The notes below the pieces were generated by a model. It was not told where the DNA came from. It saw only the letters and a list, made by a program, of their open reading frames with translations, and made no database searches. Shown piece after piece: positions 35,301 through 46,173 of a stretch of DNA of 53,684 nt (the first letter of the stretch is position 1; every line of letters begins with the position of its first letter). Both the position numbers and the translations under genes were made by a program. The stretch is from positions 1 through 53,684 of the forward strand of contig LWCA01000107.1 of the NCBI GenBank assembly GCA_001642005.1, in the 5' to 3' direction. The DNA comes from Intoshia linei. Lineage: Eukaryota > Orthonectida > Rhopaluridae.

Positions 35301-38139
35301 GCATATCATTGGTTATTTTGGTAATTATAAATAAATTAAAATGGGAAAAAGCCACATGTACTTGTTCAACTTATCTGAAATGTTATACCTGCAAACACAG
35401 TTTGAGTTTTGCAATTAGATTGAAGTGTGATGGATGTGTCGTTCCTATTGAAGCTAAACTCTTACCTTTACGTTAAAAAAGAAAAAGAGGACGACCCAGT
35501 CTTGCCAAAGGAGCATTATATTATTAATGGTTATTATTATGTTAATATTGAGACATTGTATAATACAGCCATGTCAAACTCAAATCCTTGGCGGGCCGCA
35601 TTATCTGTCGAAATTTTTAGGCGGCCGCATCTTAATTTTTTTACAGATTAAGGGTAGGTTTTTAGAGATTTTTTAAACGACGTTTAAGGGGAGGTTATTA
35701 GGGAATTTTTATTTAAGTTTAATTAATTAATTAATTCTAAGTTTAAGGAAATTTTGTGAAAGGTAACGTTTTTGAGTCAGAGTCGCCACTGATTTTATAT
35801 AATATATATAAAAAGTCGTGCGAGCCACACATAAATTTGAAACTCAAACGTGCGGGCCGCAAGTTTGACATGCCTGGTATAATATATACTATATTACAGT
35901 ATACTTACATACTGTATATGAATTTATTATATTGTATTTGTTTAGAAGCATTGCTTACAGACGATAATTACATGATAATATTAATTGTATAATACATTTT
36001 TACTTATTACAAAAAAATGTTTAAAAACGAAAAAAAAGAAACACTGATTTAAATGCATTTGAATAAGGATTTTTAAAAAATTAGAATGTGTTAATGTAAT
36101 AGTTGATACATCTCCAAATAAACTACTTAAATAAAATTAAATGTTAAAATTTAATAATTAATTGACATTATAAAGTAGTGTTATATTTCTTTAAACAAGT
36201 GCTAGTTATTTATTATGTGACATTTTCACTATTCAGATGCTAATATAAAGTATTGCCATAGTCTCTATTCAAGTGCTAAATGTTGGAATTTTAATGACGC
36301 GTTAAATCATAGCCTTTTTTTATTATAATTCTAAAGGACCCAATTTCTGAAAATGAAACTTGCATTAAAATATCACTCGAATATCTATTAAAAATTGAGT
36401 TTTTGAAAATCTAGGACTCTTAATTTTTTAATTTAAACGCAAACATTCAATTCTATATAAGTAAAGGAATAACTTAATTATTAGGTGTGAAAAATAATGT
36501 ATCAATCTTGATTGATATTATCAATGAACAAAAATTTATGGATGGCAATTATTCTACAAATTATATTAAAGAATGTTACCCGGACGGATTTAAAGGTTTA
36601 TTTGATGAAATTTATAATTTTTTTAATTAGGCAGAAAAATTACTCGACAAGTTATAGCCGATTTATCTCATATTGTAGCTGCTATATGGATGAGAAATGA
36701 AATGCAGTATGGTAAATATCAATTAAAATTATGTTACAATGATATAATAATGTATAATGTTAGCATAAATGTTTTATATTGTTTAGATTCAACTTTAAGA
36801 AAACATAACGTTTGTGTTAATTGTTTGGATTTAAAAGAGCATATTGAAGAATTTGAAATAGCAGAGGAAAATTCAGAAACTTTTCAGGTACTTTTATCTA
36901 AAATGTCTATGAATATTATATTTTGGTTATTACTTCTTTATGTTATTTATATATTTATATTGTAGTTTTTTATTTTATAAATGATAATTTAAAATTGTTG
37001 CATATTTATCAATTTTTTAGATACACAATAAAGAGGTTATTTTACAATTTGATTCGAAAATTAAAAAACATTCAAAATTGAATGTAAATTTAACTTATAA
37101 AAACCAGTGCAAAAAATATGTTATTGAGGTACATTTTAAATATACTGTTAATTGAATTACTTTTATATTTAAATAAATAGGTCCTTGGATGGTCCAATGA
37201 TGGGAATATCCAACTGAAATATGAAGGAAAACAAGTATATAATATTTTTTATGATACATGGTGTATAATGAAAACCATGTATTATTATTAACCAATATTA
37301 AATACCCTGTATAATATATAATGAATAATACATTTTATCATGCAGATAAATTGGAACATTCTGGCACAGCATATATCACAATATGCGCACATTATGAAAC
37401 CAATCAAAAAGTATATAAATGACAGTATCCTTACTGCTCCCATGCCGGGAATTGTTAAAAGAATAAATGTAAATATAGGAGATAAGGTAGATTTTTAATG
37501 GTGTTTTTTGAAACATATTTAGATTTTGAAAGGTTCTGAAGTGTGTGTTTTGGAAGCCATGAAAATGCAAAACGGTCTTTACTCAAAAGTAGATGGGACG
37601 GTATAATTAATTATTGAATTACTGTATAAATTATGATTCATAGTTTATGATATATTTAATTATGTTGAAACATTAAAATGTAGACATTTCATTGATAAAA
37701 TATTAATTTTGATCATTTATAACAGTGATTCTTAACGTGGGAGGTAGCTCCCATCTCGGTGCGCTGGAACTATGCGTTGTGAATTTTTTTAACTTTTGAA
37801 GGGCGCTGGACTGAATTTTGTATTTTATTCTTTTATTATTATTTGGAATAACTACTGTATTATAATTGGAATTTGTATTCAACATAATGTGTTCACTAAA
37901 CTAATTTTATTGACAAAAATTTGCCTTATTTATGACATACACAAGGTAAGATGTAGCAAGAAATTTTTATAAAGGGGTGTAGAATATTTTTATGACGCTG
38001 GGACGTTGCGTGAAAAGGTTAGTAATCACTCTTTCTTAATTATAATAATAATTAATAATATTTTTAGGTGTCAAAAATATGTGTAAATGTGAACGATTCA
38101 GTTAATGAAAGTGATATTCTTATAGAATATAGCAATTGA
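26343..38139 (+). CDS. PCCA: Propionyl-CoA carboxylase alpha chain, mitochondrial
   Basis: Biotin-dependent carboxylase subunit that carboxylates its own biotin for propionyl-CoA to methylmalonyl-CoA conversion. 22 exons: 26343-26381, 26416-26463, 26500-26616, 28210-28323, 28360-28582, 28617-28636, 28701-28719, 28757-28796, 28835-28937, 28984-29078, 29565-29785, 29843-29916, 32921-32989, 33029-33097, 33134-33209, 36485-36595, 36631-36887, 37021-37128, 37181-37234, 37346-37486, 37523-37600, 38068-38139. All keep phase, giving 715 residues (human 728). Visible: basic N-terminus [10 protein letters not shown] (presequence-like); [28 protein letters not shown]-grasp [14 protein letters not shown] (about 188-201); active-site [13 protein letters not shown] (about 316-327); the BT-domain region; and biotin site EAMKMQN (Lys about 680). 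Long introns 3, 10, 12 and 15 hold mobile elements. It looks functional: no stop, no missing key residue. Confidence 0.96.
26638..27349 (-). mobile_element. Deleted hAT element in PCCA intron 3, perfect target duplication
   Basis: 712 bp. Ends 'tagtaattgtgattcccggg' and, reversed, 'tagtgattgtgccgggac'. The 8-bp duplication 'gtatccga' is identical at 26630-26637 and 27350-27357, the hallmark of hAT. On the minus strand, about 26784-26975, lies the remnant of the same transposase tail as in 7569-7766 ([21 protein letters not shown]), broken by a stop. Non-autonomous. Confidence 0.88.
30319..31108 (-). mobile_element. Pogo/Tigger-like element remnant in PCCA intron 12
   Basis: 790 bp with matching inverted ends 'cagtcaaccctctactaag' and, reversed, 'cagtcaaccctctataagaa', flanked by TA on both sides, as expected for Tc1/mariner/pogo. 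On the minus strand the frame at 30756-30944 carries a helix-turn-helix-like stretch ([18 protein letters not shown] then RFLASKHNV) like the CENP-B/pogo N-terminal domain. There is no DDE domain. Confidence 0.7.
31213..31400. repeat. Local tandem duplication in PCCA intron 12
   Basis: Two neighbouring copies, about 31213-31303 and 31309-31400, each contain 'aatctaacttaaaaatccta', 'ctattcactattatc' and 'tttcaggtggaaccatcata'. The first also holds 'aagtggttcccaaactt', a hAT-like terminus, so the duplication probably includes a MITE end. Confidence 0.6.
31925..32530. repeat. Dispersed repeat plus satellite-like units in PCCA intron 12
   Basis: At 31925-32065 is a copy of the repeat with 'gaatgcgtagatttct' and 'ctggaataagct' (see about 590-745). 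From about 32230 to 32410 are units with 'gggtaatttgtggttttggc', the reverse complement of the AACCACAAATTACCC motif. Confidence 0.5.
33558..36305 (+). mobile_element. MULE (Mutator-like) transposon, inactivated, in PCCA intron 15
   Basis: 2748 bp. Imperfect terminal inverted repeats begin 'ttaaagtgtcat' (33558) and, reversed from 36305, 'ttaacgcgtcatt', both leading to 'acatttagcact'. The coding region 33723-35532 has an N-terminal zinc-binding-like part ([19 protein letters not shown] then CEHKH), the DDE transposase domain ([18 protein letters not shown]) and a C-terminal SWIM finger ([14 protein letters not shown], about 35357-35400), ending in [13 protein letters not shown]. It is broken: a frame change at about 34335-34360, a TGA at 34844-34846 (Trp in the other copy) and a TAG at about 34907. 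A MITE sits at 35566-35876. Not annotated as a functional gene. No clear target duplication. Confidence 0.87.
35566..35876. mobile_element. hAT MITE inserted in the MULE, perfect target duplication
   Basis: 311 bp with ends 'cagccatgtcaaactcaaat' and, reversed, 'caggcatgtcaaacttgcgg', GC-richer than its surroundings (GGGCCGC near both ends, GCGGCCGC at about 35622). The 8-bp duplication 'gtataata' is identical at 35558-35565 and 35877-35884. Confidence 0.87.
37733..38031. mobile_element. hAT-type MITE in the last PCCA intron
   Basis: Ends 'cagtgattcttaacgtggg' and, reversed, 'gagtgattactaacctttt'. The 8-bp flanks 'atttataa' and 'tttcttaa' match at 5 of 8. It lies between the exon with the biotin site and the last exon. 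Confidence 0.6.
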
Positions 38140-38728
38140 ATGTTGATTATATTTATTGCCCAACAAAAATCTATTTATATAATATGAATAAATCCTTTAA
38201 ATTAAATTTTAACTGAACGTAATAGACAACTACATTTTCCAACACGTAAAAAACAAACTCAATATGAATTTATGTGTTAGACATACTAATATAATAACCA
38301 TGTTCAAAAGAGTAACAAAATTCAAGTAATCTAAATATTAATCAATTTCAGAATTTCAAGAGATGTTTAATATGTTTTAATATTTATTTACCCTTTTGAC
38401 ATGCAGTAAAATTGTACATTAGGGTGTGAATTTTAGTACTTTTATATTTTTTTTGTTGTTAATTTTATGGTCTAGGAAGGGATAAAGTCCGTATGACAGT
38501 TTTATGGCTACACTAAAATGAAATCAATAAAATGATTTTAGAGAATTTTTGACGGAAATGCTTGACATTTTAAAAATTCCATACAAAAATATAAATTATT
38601 TTTTTTTGTATTGTCATTCTAGATTAATTACTCAACTTTTTCCGAGTCTGGAATTAATTTTTAAAATTTTGGAACACCCCTAGTGTATATATGGCATATA
38701 AACATAAACAACATATAAACAACTATAC

Positions 38729-38993
38729 CAGGGGCGGCAATCTATGTTCCGTGGGCCAAAATTTGCCAACAGAATAATTTTGGTAGTCCCCTTTTAGTAA
38801 ATAATCGGATCATTATAATCATTTTAATACTGAATTTTCAGATCGTCCCGGATTTTATTTTGTTAAATATACTAGAAACGTTTCTCTTCAGTTAAAATTG
38901 AAATCTATCAGTGTAAATTTTCAAAAACTGAACCCATATAATTTTTTGATAAAAGAAAGTGGCCCAAGAAATGCAAAAGGTGACCCATCCCTG
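38729..38993. mobile_element. hAT-Charlie-type MITE (family B)
   Basis: 265 bp. Ends 'caggggcggcaatctatg' and, reversed, 'cagggatgggtcaccttt', flanks 'aactatac' and 'aactacat' (6 of 8). Its interior matches 11690-11960 and 23250-23488 in reverse. It is the best-preserved copy of this family in the window. Confidence 0.65.
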
Positions 38994-39345
38994 AACTACA
39001 TTATGTATATGATATGGTTGCAATACTTACATTAAATGCATTAATGTTTATTCATAATTATTGAATACCGATAAAGAGAGGGAACTTATATTGAATGAAT
39101 TACAATTTCATCACCAACATGATAAAATCCAAATGTCCAGATTCCAATCTCTAATGTTAGGGCCCACTAGTTAAATTGTAAGTAATTTTATTAAAAATTG
39201 AATAGTTTTCATAAAATTTCTGAAATTTGTATTTTAAAGGTAGATTTATTTTTTTAATATCCATTACAGAAATATCAAACTTTCAGAGAAAAATTCAATT
39301 TTAAACAATCCTGTTTTTGGAAAAAGGATCATAACTTATATAATA

Positions 39346-40190
39346 CACTGCGCGACAAAACTATAGCACATTCATATAATTGTATGAATATTCTTTAAAA
39401 ATATGATTTTGTTAAAAAATTTATACCCTTTTATGCAACAGTGTATTGTTATACAAGAAACAAAAAATTAAAATCGTTTGTTAATTTTATCGAACTTAAA
39501 TATCAAATAAACTTTTTATTCAAATTTCAACTCGCGACAAAAGTGTGCTATATAAAGTAATTTTAAGATTTTTTATGGTCTGTTTCCAGTTTTGGTCATA
39601 TTTTTGGCAATTATTTTATAAAAAATATAGATCATTACATTAATAAACCAAAATATGCTTCGTGGAACCTTTTTTTCAGATTATGACAAAGGTCAAATTG
39701 ATGCTTTATTGGTTGAAGGAAAAGTTGTCACATATATTGCAAAATTCATCAGAAGAAGCCGCAAAGCCACATATAACTATATTAATAGATCAGGATCTCT
39801 GAATACAGCAGCAAAAATTAAAATTACCAGCAGACCTTCAAAATTAACATGTAAAGAAAGAAGAAGGATAATTAGAAAAGCCTCAAAATCCGTCTTATCA
39901 GCTAGACATAGAGAGACATAAGAGATGAGCTAGATTTGAATAGTTCTCTAAGGAAAATACAAAGAAACATTACTCAAAATTCTTACTCATTCAGAAATGT
40001 GGTGTCATTCAAACTCGATCTCAATGACGAAAAGCATCTCTCTCTGTCATCAATCTGATCGAGAGCTCTCTACATATGATATGCTTAATAAAACGAATTG
40101 GTTAAATGGAAATTCAATCGTTTACTTTAAAAAATGTATATGTTGAATGGAAAAAAACCCCAACATCAGTGAGTCAGGTTATATTTACTT
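39346..40190 (+). mobile_element. Tc1-like transposon, left part, frameshifted
   Basis: Starts after TA with 'cactgcgcgacaaaactata'. A second, direct copy of the same core ('cgcgacaaaagtgtgctata') lies about 180 bp further in, at 39533, so the left end has IR/DR structure. The frame at 39655-39921 encodes the transposase DNA-binding part (SDYDKGQIDALL...YIAKFIRRSRKATYNYI then GRPSKL-like SRPSKLTCKERRRIIRKAS), followed in shifted frames by RDELDLNSSLRKIQRN. I could not find the DDE domain or the right inverted repeat, so this is a truncated remnant. Confidence 0.8.
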
Positions 40191-40309
40191 AAAATTGAGT
40201 TATATATACAACATGATATACTTCATACAAATACATAAAATTAAATGTTTGTTAAAGTTTATTTACAAAAAAATATTAATAAAAAATTAATAATCTTAGA
40301 ATTTCTAAT

Positions 40310-42340
40310 ACTGTTTTTTGAGAATGATGTTTCATTGAGGCTTTCAGGGTCAAAAAGCCCAGTTACCCTTTTTTTTAAATAAAATGAATCATGTTATTTA
40401 AACAACGCGCGTATTAAAAATCCTCAGTAACTTAAACTTTTATGGTTATAATCACAAATTACTCTTTTTTTTAAATGAAAAAAGTCGTATAATTTTATAT
40501 AACATAAACTCTGTGATAGTTTATAAAATCGTAACCTCAAAAAAGTACATTTTCATGATCAAAACGCCAGATTACCCCTTTTTTACAAATAAAATGAGTT
40601 TTGGAATAATAAAAATAATTACAGCTAAAACGATTATAATCACAAAATTTTTTTAATATCATAAAATCACGTCTGTTAAATCAAAAAAACACTTTGGTAT
40701 TCATTTTTTTTATTTATTATTAATTTTAATAAAATTTAAATCGCAGAAATCTACGCATTCCTGATGAAAAATATTTTTTATAATAAAAATAATAAATAAA
40801 TTATAATAAATTTACATTATCAATAAATATTTTTCGAATTTTCCACTTAGGTTTAAAAGATATAATATAGAGAATATAGGAACCATAACTGATGTGGTGT
40901 TTATTTCGCTATTCTACTGATATTAATTTTTCCCCAATGTTGAGTTTTTTGGATTTTGACATAAATTTTAGTTATTTTTTGATGAACCGTGTTTTATATT
41001 TAAGATTATCAGATTACATGAGTAATAAACGTTCCGTAAAGACTTGAGTGAATAATCCATCTGCCGATTTTTTTTTCATTGATATGTACCAAAATTTGTA
41101 ATTTATATCGACAATCACTGTATCACATAAATTTTGAAAATTTTAATTGATATTATAAAAATTAAAAAAAAGTTTTTGAAATACATAATGTACATATAAT
41201 TGAAACTTCTCCCCTTAGTGCCGCGACTCCCGGTTGAGAAAACATAATCAAGATTTATACATAATTAGTATTAAATATTTCGCTGTCCCAGAAAAATGAT
41301 ACGGGCCATCGAGATCATTTGATCCCCTTTTCAGAGACACTGATATAATACATTAATTTAAAAAATTTTAGGAATGGGACACGTATTTTAAAATTATGGA
41401 ATAAGTGAAAAATATGAAAGTACCGATAGAAAAATTGGACATAATAATAACAGTGAAAAGAATGTATCAAATGAGACTGCAATATATTATCTACGTAACA
41501 ACTATCGTAAAGTAAAATTTTTGAAAATAAATCGCTAACTAACAAATAAAAAACAGTTGACCTATTATGAAAAATCTTTAATGTTTATTAAAAGTCGTTA
41601 ACTTGAATTTAAACCTATAATCAAAGGATTATAATGATTTTATCCTTACTTACATAATGCTATTTTAATAAATATGATAATTATTTATTTAATTAAGCTA
41701 AAATACAATTAACATTTACATTTACAATTAATATTTACATTATTTAAAGATTCTTGAGTTATTGAGTGATAATTAGTATCTCTATAACTTTAGTAAAATG
41801 GTTAAAAATGTATGTCTGTTTATTAATTTGTTTGTTCTAGTTTATTTAAGAAAGTAAGGTGATTCGAGTTTCACAAATTCGATATTCTTATAGCCGTTTT
41901 TCCAGAGTGTTGTTTTATCGCAAATTTCAATTTCGGAAATTGAGTCCTTCAATGTTAAAAACCACAATTGTCCTTTGTTTTTAAATTCAAACCAGTCCTA
42001 GAATTATAAAAATTACACATTCTAATGAAAAGTTTTAAATTCATCAATATTATAATAATTTTTAATTTCAAAATCTTATATCTTCACGGCCAAAACCCTA
42101 AATTGCCCTTTTTTGTAAAAATTAAGAAAGTCTTATAATTTTATACTACATAATTTCTGGGATCGTTTTTAAATTCATAAGCATTGTCATAAATGGTAAT
42201 TTTCAGTCAAAAACCCAGATTACCCTTTTTTTTAAAAAGGAAAACAGCCCTAGAATTTAAAAAAATACATTTATATCCAGTTAGTACACACAAAAAATTT
42301 CAATCTAATTAAGTGACGTCTTCATAGTCAAAAAAGCACT
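40310..42340. repeat. Satellite-like arrays with a conserved AACCACAAATTACCC-type motif
   Basis: Two clusters, about 40330-40730 and 41870-42330, of units each holding a variant of 'aaaacc(a/c)(a)ATTACCCtttttttt' (for example about 40352, 40449, 40559; 41961, 42093, 42212) followed by 'cctagaattttataaaa' and 'aacaattttcatgatcaaaa'. Spacing is about 100-133 bp. Single or paired units occur elsewhere in the window. Between the clusters (40735-40860) is a reversed copy of the repeat seen at about 590-745. No coding signal; the minus-strand frame at 41315-41545 is not convincing. Confidence 0.55.
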
Positions 42341-42744
42341 TTAATATTCATTTTTTACTTGAAAACTATTTTATTAACAACAAAAAATTTAAAATAAGTA
42401 TGATATAATGATTATGTGATAATATAAACTGATGTAAACACATGTGGTTATTAATTTATGTTCATTTTCCCAAAGTGCAATGTGTATCGGATGCCCAACA
42501 GATAACTTGTGCAAATAAAATTTAGTGGATTACACATTAGAAACAATCAACGTATTGATTTTTAATATAACGTTGCAATATTATCATATAAAAGATCATT
42601 GTCTCGATATATATTTAGATCAATACACATATATTATATGTAACATTTTGATTGAAATTTAAATGACTTATTTTAATTGGGACTCGACACGTATTACATG
42701 AATATTAAACATTGTTTCACTATTAACTTTATTTTAAAATACAC

Positions 42745-44266
42745 ATGGCTGTTGTGAAATTTCCCAATATAACTTCGGCTGGGTATATAACAGAAACTAT
42801 ACAACAAAAATACATCAACGTGAATGATTTTAATGTGTACATTTCCTCTTTTATAATAATATTTTTATCTGAAATCGGTGACAAAACATTTTTTATCAAT
42901 GCCATATTGGCAATGAAAAATTCCAAGATTTTTGTATTCATTGGAGCAATGTTTTCATTAGCATTTATGACTATTATTGGAGGTACTTTTTTTACAATAC
43001 TCTTGATCATTCCTAGCTTTGTTCGGATATGCGACCAAAATCATTCCAACAATATACACTCTTGTTGTTTCGACAGTGCTATTTCTCATATTTGGTTTCA
43101 GAATGGTTTACGAAGGTTTTTATTTATTATCTAATACACCAGTCCTTTCCAAGCTTTTTGAATCGTAAATAAAACATCGCGACACCATATATTTATTAAT
43201 ACAATCAGCCGTAAGATATTGATGGAAAAGCATCAAATTCACGAGTTGGAATCTCTGAATAATTAAATGCAAAAAATGAAACCATTTAATTATGAGCATG
43301 TGTTTGTTTTGTATTATTAATTTAAATTTGAATATAATTAGCATATTACATGGATTCGGATGAATCCATAAATGAATATACAAATGTTCAACATCAAATT
43401 AAAAAAAATAGTGTAAGAAATTTAAAAAAATATACGTGTATTACATCTAGATTAAAAATGAAACTTATTCATTGGAATCTGGTAGCTTCAAAGGAACTAA
43501 AAAATTGATGAAAATTAATGTCTTTTCTGTTATATTACAATCTGCAAGTTTGACTTTTTTTGCTGAATGGGGAGATCGTTCTCAAATTGCTACTGTTTTG
43601 TTAGCAGCTTCTCACGTATTATTTTACTTTTAAAATAAATTACAGTCAAATTTCTCGTATATATCAAAGTTTTATTAGTTTAATTGGGGAAAAACGATTG
43701 AATAACCTATTTTAAACCGATGAATTGTATTTGAAGAACCATTTTCTAATTATAAATTTTAGAATGTGTATAAAGTAATAATTGGAGCCATTTGTGGACA
43801 CGCAATTTCTACATTTTTAGCAGTTATTGCAGGAAGTTTAATAGCTAAAAAACTCTCCATTAGATTTGGTAACTAATTCTGTAAACTTATAATCATGGAT
43901 AATGTTATATGTAATTTTTGAGGTGAGGGCAAAAAATAATATTGAATTATCTAATGATACAAACTTTAGGTAACCCTTGACTAGTTAATCAGGTATTTTC
44001 TGGTTTATATCTGCCGGTGACTTAAATTTTTTCTAATCATCCGTACCCATTCTAAATGTTTTATTTGAATATATGGGTGTATATTATCCACTGTATACTA
44101 TACACCCTAATAAAACCAGCTATATTAAAGATTATAAATGGTTACAATTCAAATCTATATTTTAATTTTATAATTTAATTTAGTAACCTTATGTGGAGGA
44201 TTTACTTTTCTTATTTTTTTTATTGTAAATACTGTAAATATTTATAAAATGTACACAAAAATGTAA
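42745..44266 (+). CDS. TMEM165: GDT1 family Mn2+/Ca2+ transporter (TMEM165)
   Basis: Golgi cation transporter supplying Mn2+ for glycosylation. Six exons: 42745-42982, 43017-43115, 43342-43412, 43451-43615, 43763-43868, 44184-44266; 253 residues (human 324). The two family motifs E-x-G-D-[KR]-[TS] are both intact: EIGDKT at about residues 43-48 and EWGDRS at about 175-180. Around them lie the expected hydrophobic spans (FIIIFLSEIGDKTFFINAIL; LTFFAEWGDRSQIATVLLAA; IGAICGHAISTFLAVIAG), with an acidic linker (DSDESINEYTNVQHQIKKN) between the halves. The start ATG is at 42745. An AATAAA overlaps the stop region (44265-44270). Introns are 34-315 nt, longer than usual for this window. Confidence 0.93.
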
Positions 44267-44367
44267 TAAAAATGTACACATTAAAAATTTTCAACGAAAG
44301 ACTTTTCTCGAAGATAATTTGTTTATAATTTTTTTAGGTTTCTTCTCGGTGATTTTTATTTTTTGCA

Positions 44368-46173
44368 TTATTCTAAATTCAAATTGTAAAAAATGTAAAA
44401 CGATTTAAACTTTTTCATAAAATGTGAATTTGGAGCTACTTCTGTTTTCATTTCTCCATCTTCGTCGTCACTTACTTGATGATGTTCAACCACCATTTTA
44501 TTTCCATTTTTCATTAATTTCTAAATAAAAAATTATTAAATTTTAGTCAATTCATTTTGATCTGTTCTACAATGTCATCTTAGGGTTCAATTTAACCACA
44601 AATTTTAACAAAATAATGACATTATAATTAAATTTAAGTCAACAATGTTTTTAATTGTCACATGAGCCTAGCGCATGTCGTAAACCTAGGATTAATCATA
44701 AATTTAAACCAGGGCACTTTTATTATTTTAGCTATTCATTGAACTAATAAAGGTATATAAAAGAAGTGATAATTTAAAAATATATATTTTAAAGATTCTT
44801 AATCGACATGAATAACAAAAATGCCATGTGACCAGGAGCGTGGCGAGTCAACACTGCCTATATTTGGTTAGATTACAATTATAGACAACAATATACAAAT
44901 TAAATTTTTTTTTGAAAATTGTACGATGCCACTAGATAGTAAATTATTGTCTATGTATCTTGACATAGTGGTTCTCATTAAAATTCTACCCGACTGTAAC
45001 TCTAAATTTGATAGTGTTTGCGATGTTAACTTTTAGTTTGCTTCGCATAATCAATTTCAACATGATCCGATAGAGTGTAGTTTTCAGACTTTAGGACCTA
45101 CTTTTAAAAAAAATATATTTTAACCTAGTGTTTCTCAACCTTTTTTAAGCTAGGCCCCACTTTTACTCTTAAAATAATACCGGCCTCACTGAAAAAAAAT
45201 TCGAGCGAATTATAATAAAATAATGATAAAAACTAATAATGTATTTATTTTTTAGAATTAATGAGACGATTGACCCTGACGATTCTGACAGAGTTTATTA
45301 ATATTAGGTACTAATGTTGTAAGCCTTAATCGTAGATCTCCTCTTTTTGAAATGTGTAGTCTATTTATTTTTTGTCAGTAAGTCTAAAACTGCACTAAAC
45401 CCGCATTCTGCTAAATAAGAGACTGGAAATGTCAACAAAGCAATCCTAGCAAAACTGGTTAAAGTCGGATAATTTTGCATGTACTCATCAATTTAGTTAA
45501 ATTTGAATTCAATAGCCCACGATCATTAAAGATATATTTGTTTTTTGTCATTCTAATAATTCAATAATACAATTAATTGGTTCAAGTATCACATAACCAC
45601 TTATAAACCTGAGAATATTGTATAAAATTAACAACAAATTAATCTAAAGTTTCATAATCCTATAAATTTGTAATATTTTCCAGACCCCACCAAATTTCCA
45701 ATGTCCTACCAGTGGGGCCTGGCCCTACGGTTGGGAAACACTGTTTTAACCCATTAATTTTAATAAATGATTTAAATCAATTATATGGATAAAAAATAAA
45801 TTATATTTTAAATTTTTGTATTTATATATTCACAAAACTTTACCTCAATGTAAGGATTAAATGATTGATAAGACATGCGACCAAATTTATATTCTTCACA
45901 TTGCATATATCCATCGTATTTTATAAACAGTTTTCTAAAGAAATTCATGTTAGTCACTATAATAGATCAAATATACTCGCCGGGTGCCCAATTTGGTAGA
46001 TTGAGTTTCCAATGTTCTTCATTTGTTACGATTTTAGAGATGATGGGTTGTTCTGATAATATTACACTGTTTTTCATAAACTAAATGAAACTAAATAAAT
46101 TTGACAAAAAATTTACTTTTAGGGAACGTAGGTTTTTAGAAACAAGTTTCAGGCGCGGTTTTTTAATTTCCAT
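44368..46173 (-). CDS. MPHOSPH6: M-phase phosphoprotein 6, RNA exosome cofactor
   Basis: Small nuclear protein that docks the helicase MTR4 on the exosome and helps 5.8S rRNA maturation. Exons, right to left: 46117-46173, 45977-46080, 45844-45934, 44368-44520; introns 36, 42 and 1323 nt; 134 residues (human 160). Evidence: N-terminal RLKLVSKNLRSLKFMKNS matches the family's RLSKNLLRMKFMQ start; then EEHWKLNLP (human EEHWYLDLP) and CEEYKFGRMSYQSFNPYIEK with LM following, the MPP6 box. An acidic segment SDDEDGE follows, and the end is short and hydrophobic (FYIFYNLNLE) where human has a longer basic tail. It converges on TMEM165: the stop codons are about 100 bp apart. Confidence 0.87.
45126..45743 (-). 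mobile_element. hAT-Charlie element with transposase remnant in MPHOSPH6 intron 3
   Basis: 618 bp, ends 'tagtgtttctcaacctttt' and, reversed, 'cagtgtttcccaaccgtag'. The 8-bp duplication 'ttttaacc' is exact at 45118-45125 and 45744-45751. On the minus strand at about 45290-45440 is the dimerisation region of a ZBED-type hAT transposase (FPVSYLAECGFSAVLDLLTK), with stops downstream. Non-autonomous. Confidence 0.85.

Noticed and set aside
36713-36805. Possible 76-nt intron inside PCCA exon 17 (gtaaat...tttag)
   Set aside because: The read-through residues ([18 protein letters not shown]) align without gaps to the human PCCA segment, so the stretch is coding.
41315-41545. Minus-strand ORF of 76 codons rich in Phe, Tyr and His
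   Set aside because: Composition mirrors AT-rich non-coding DNA, no splice-compatible neighbours, lies between satellite-like arrays.
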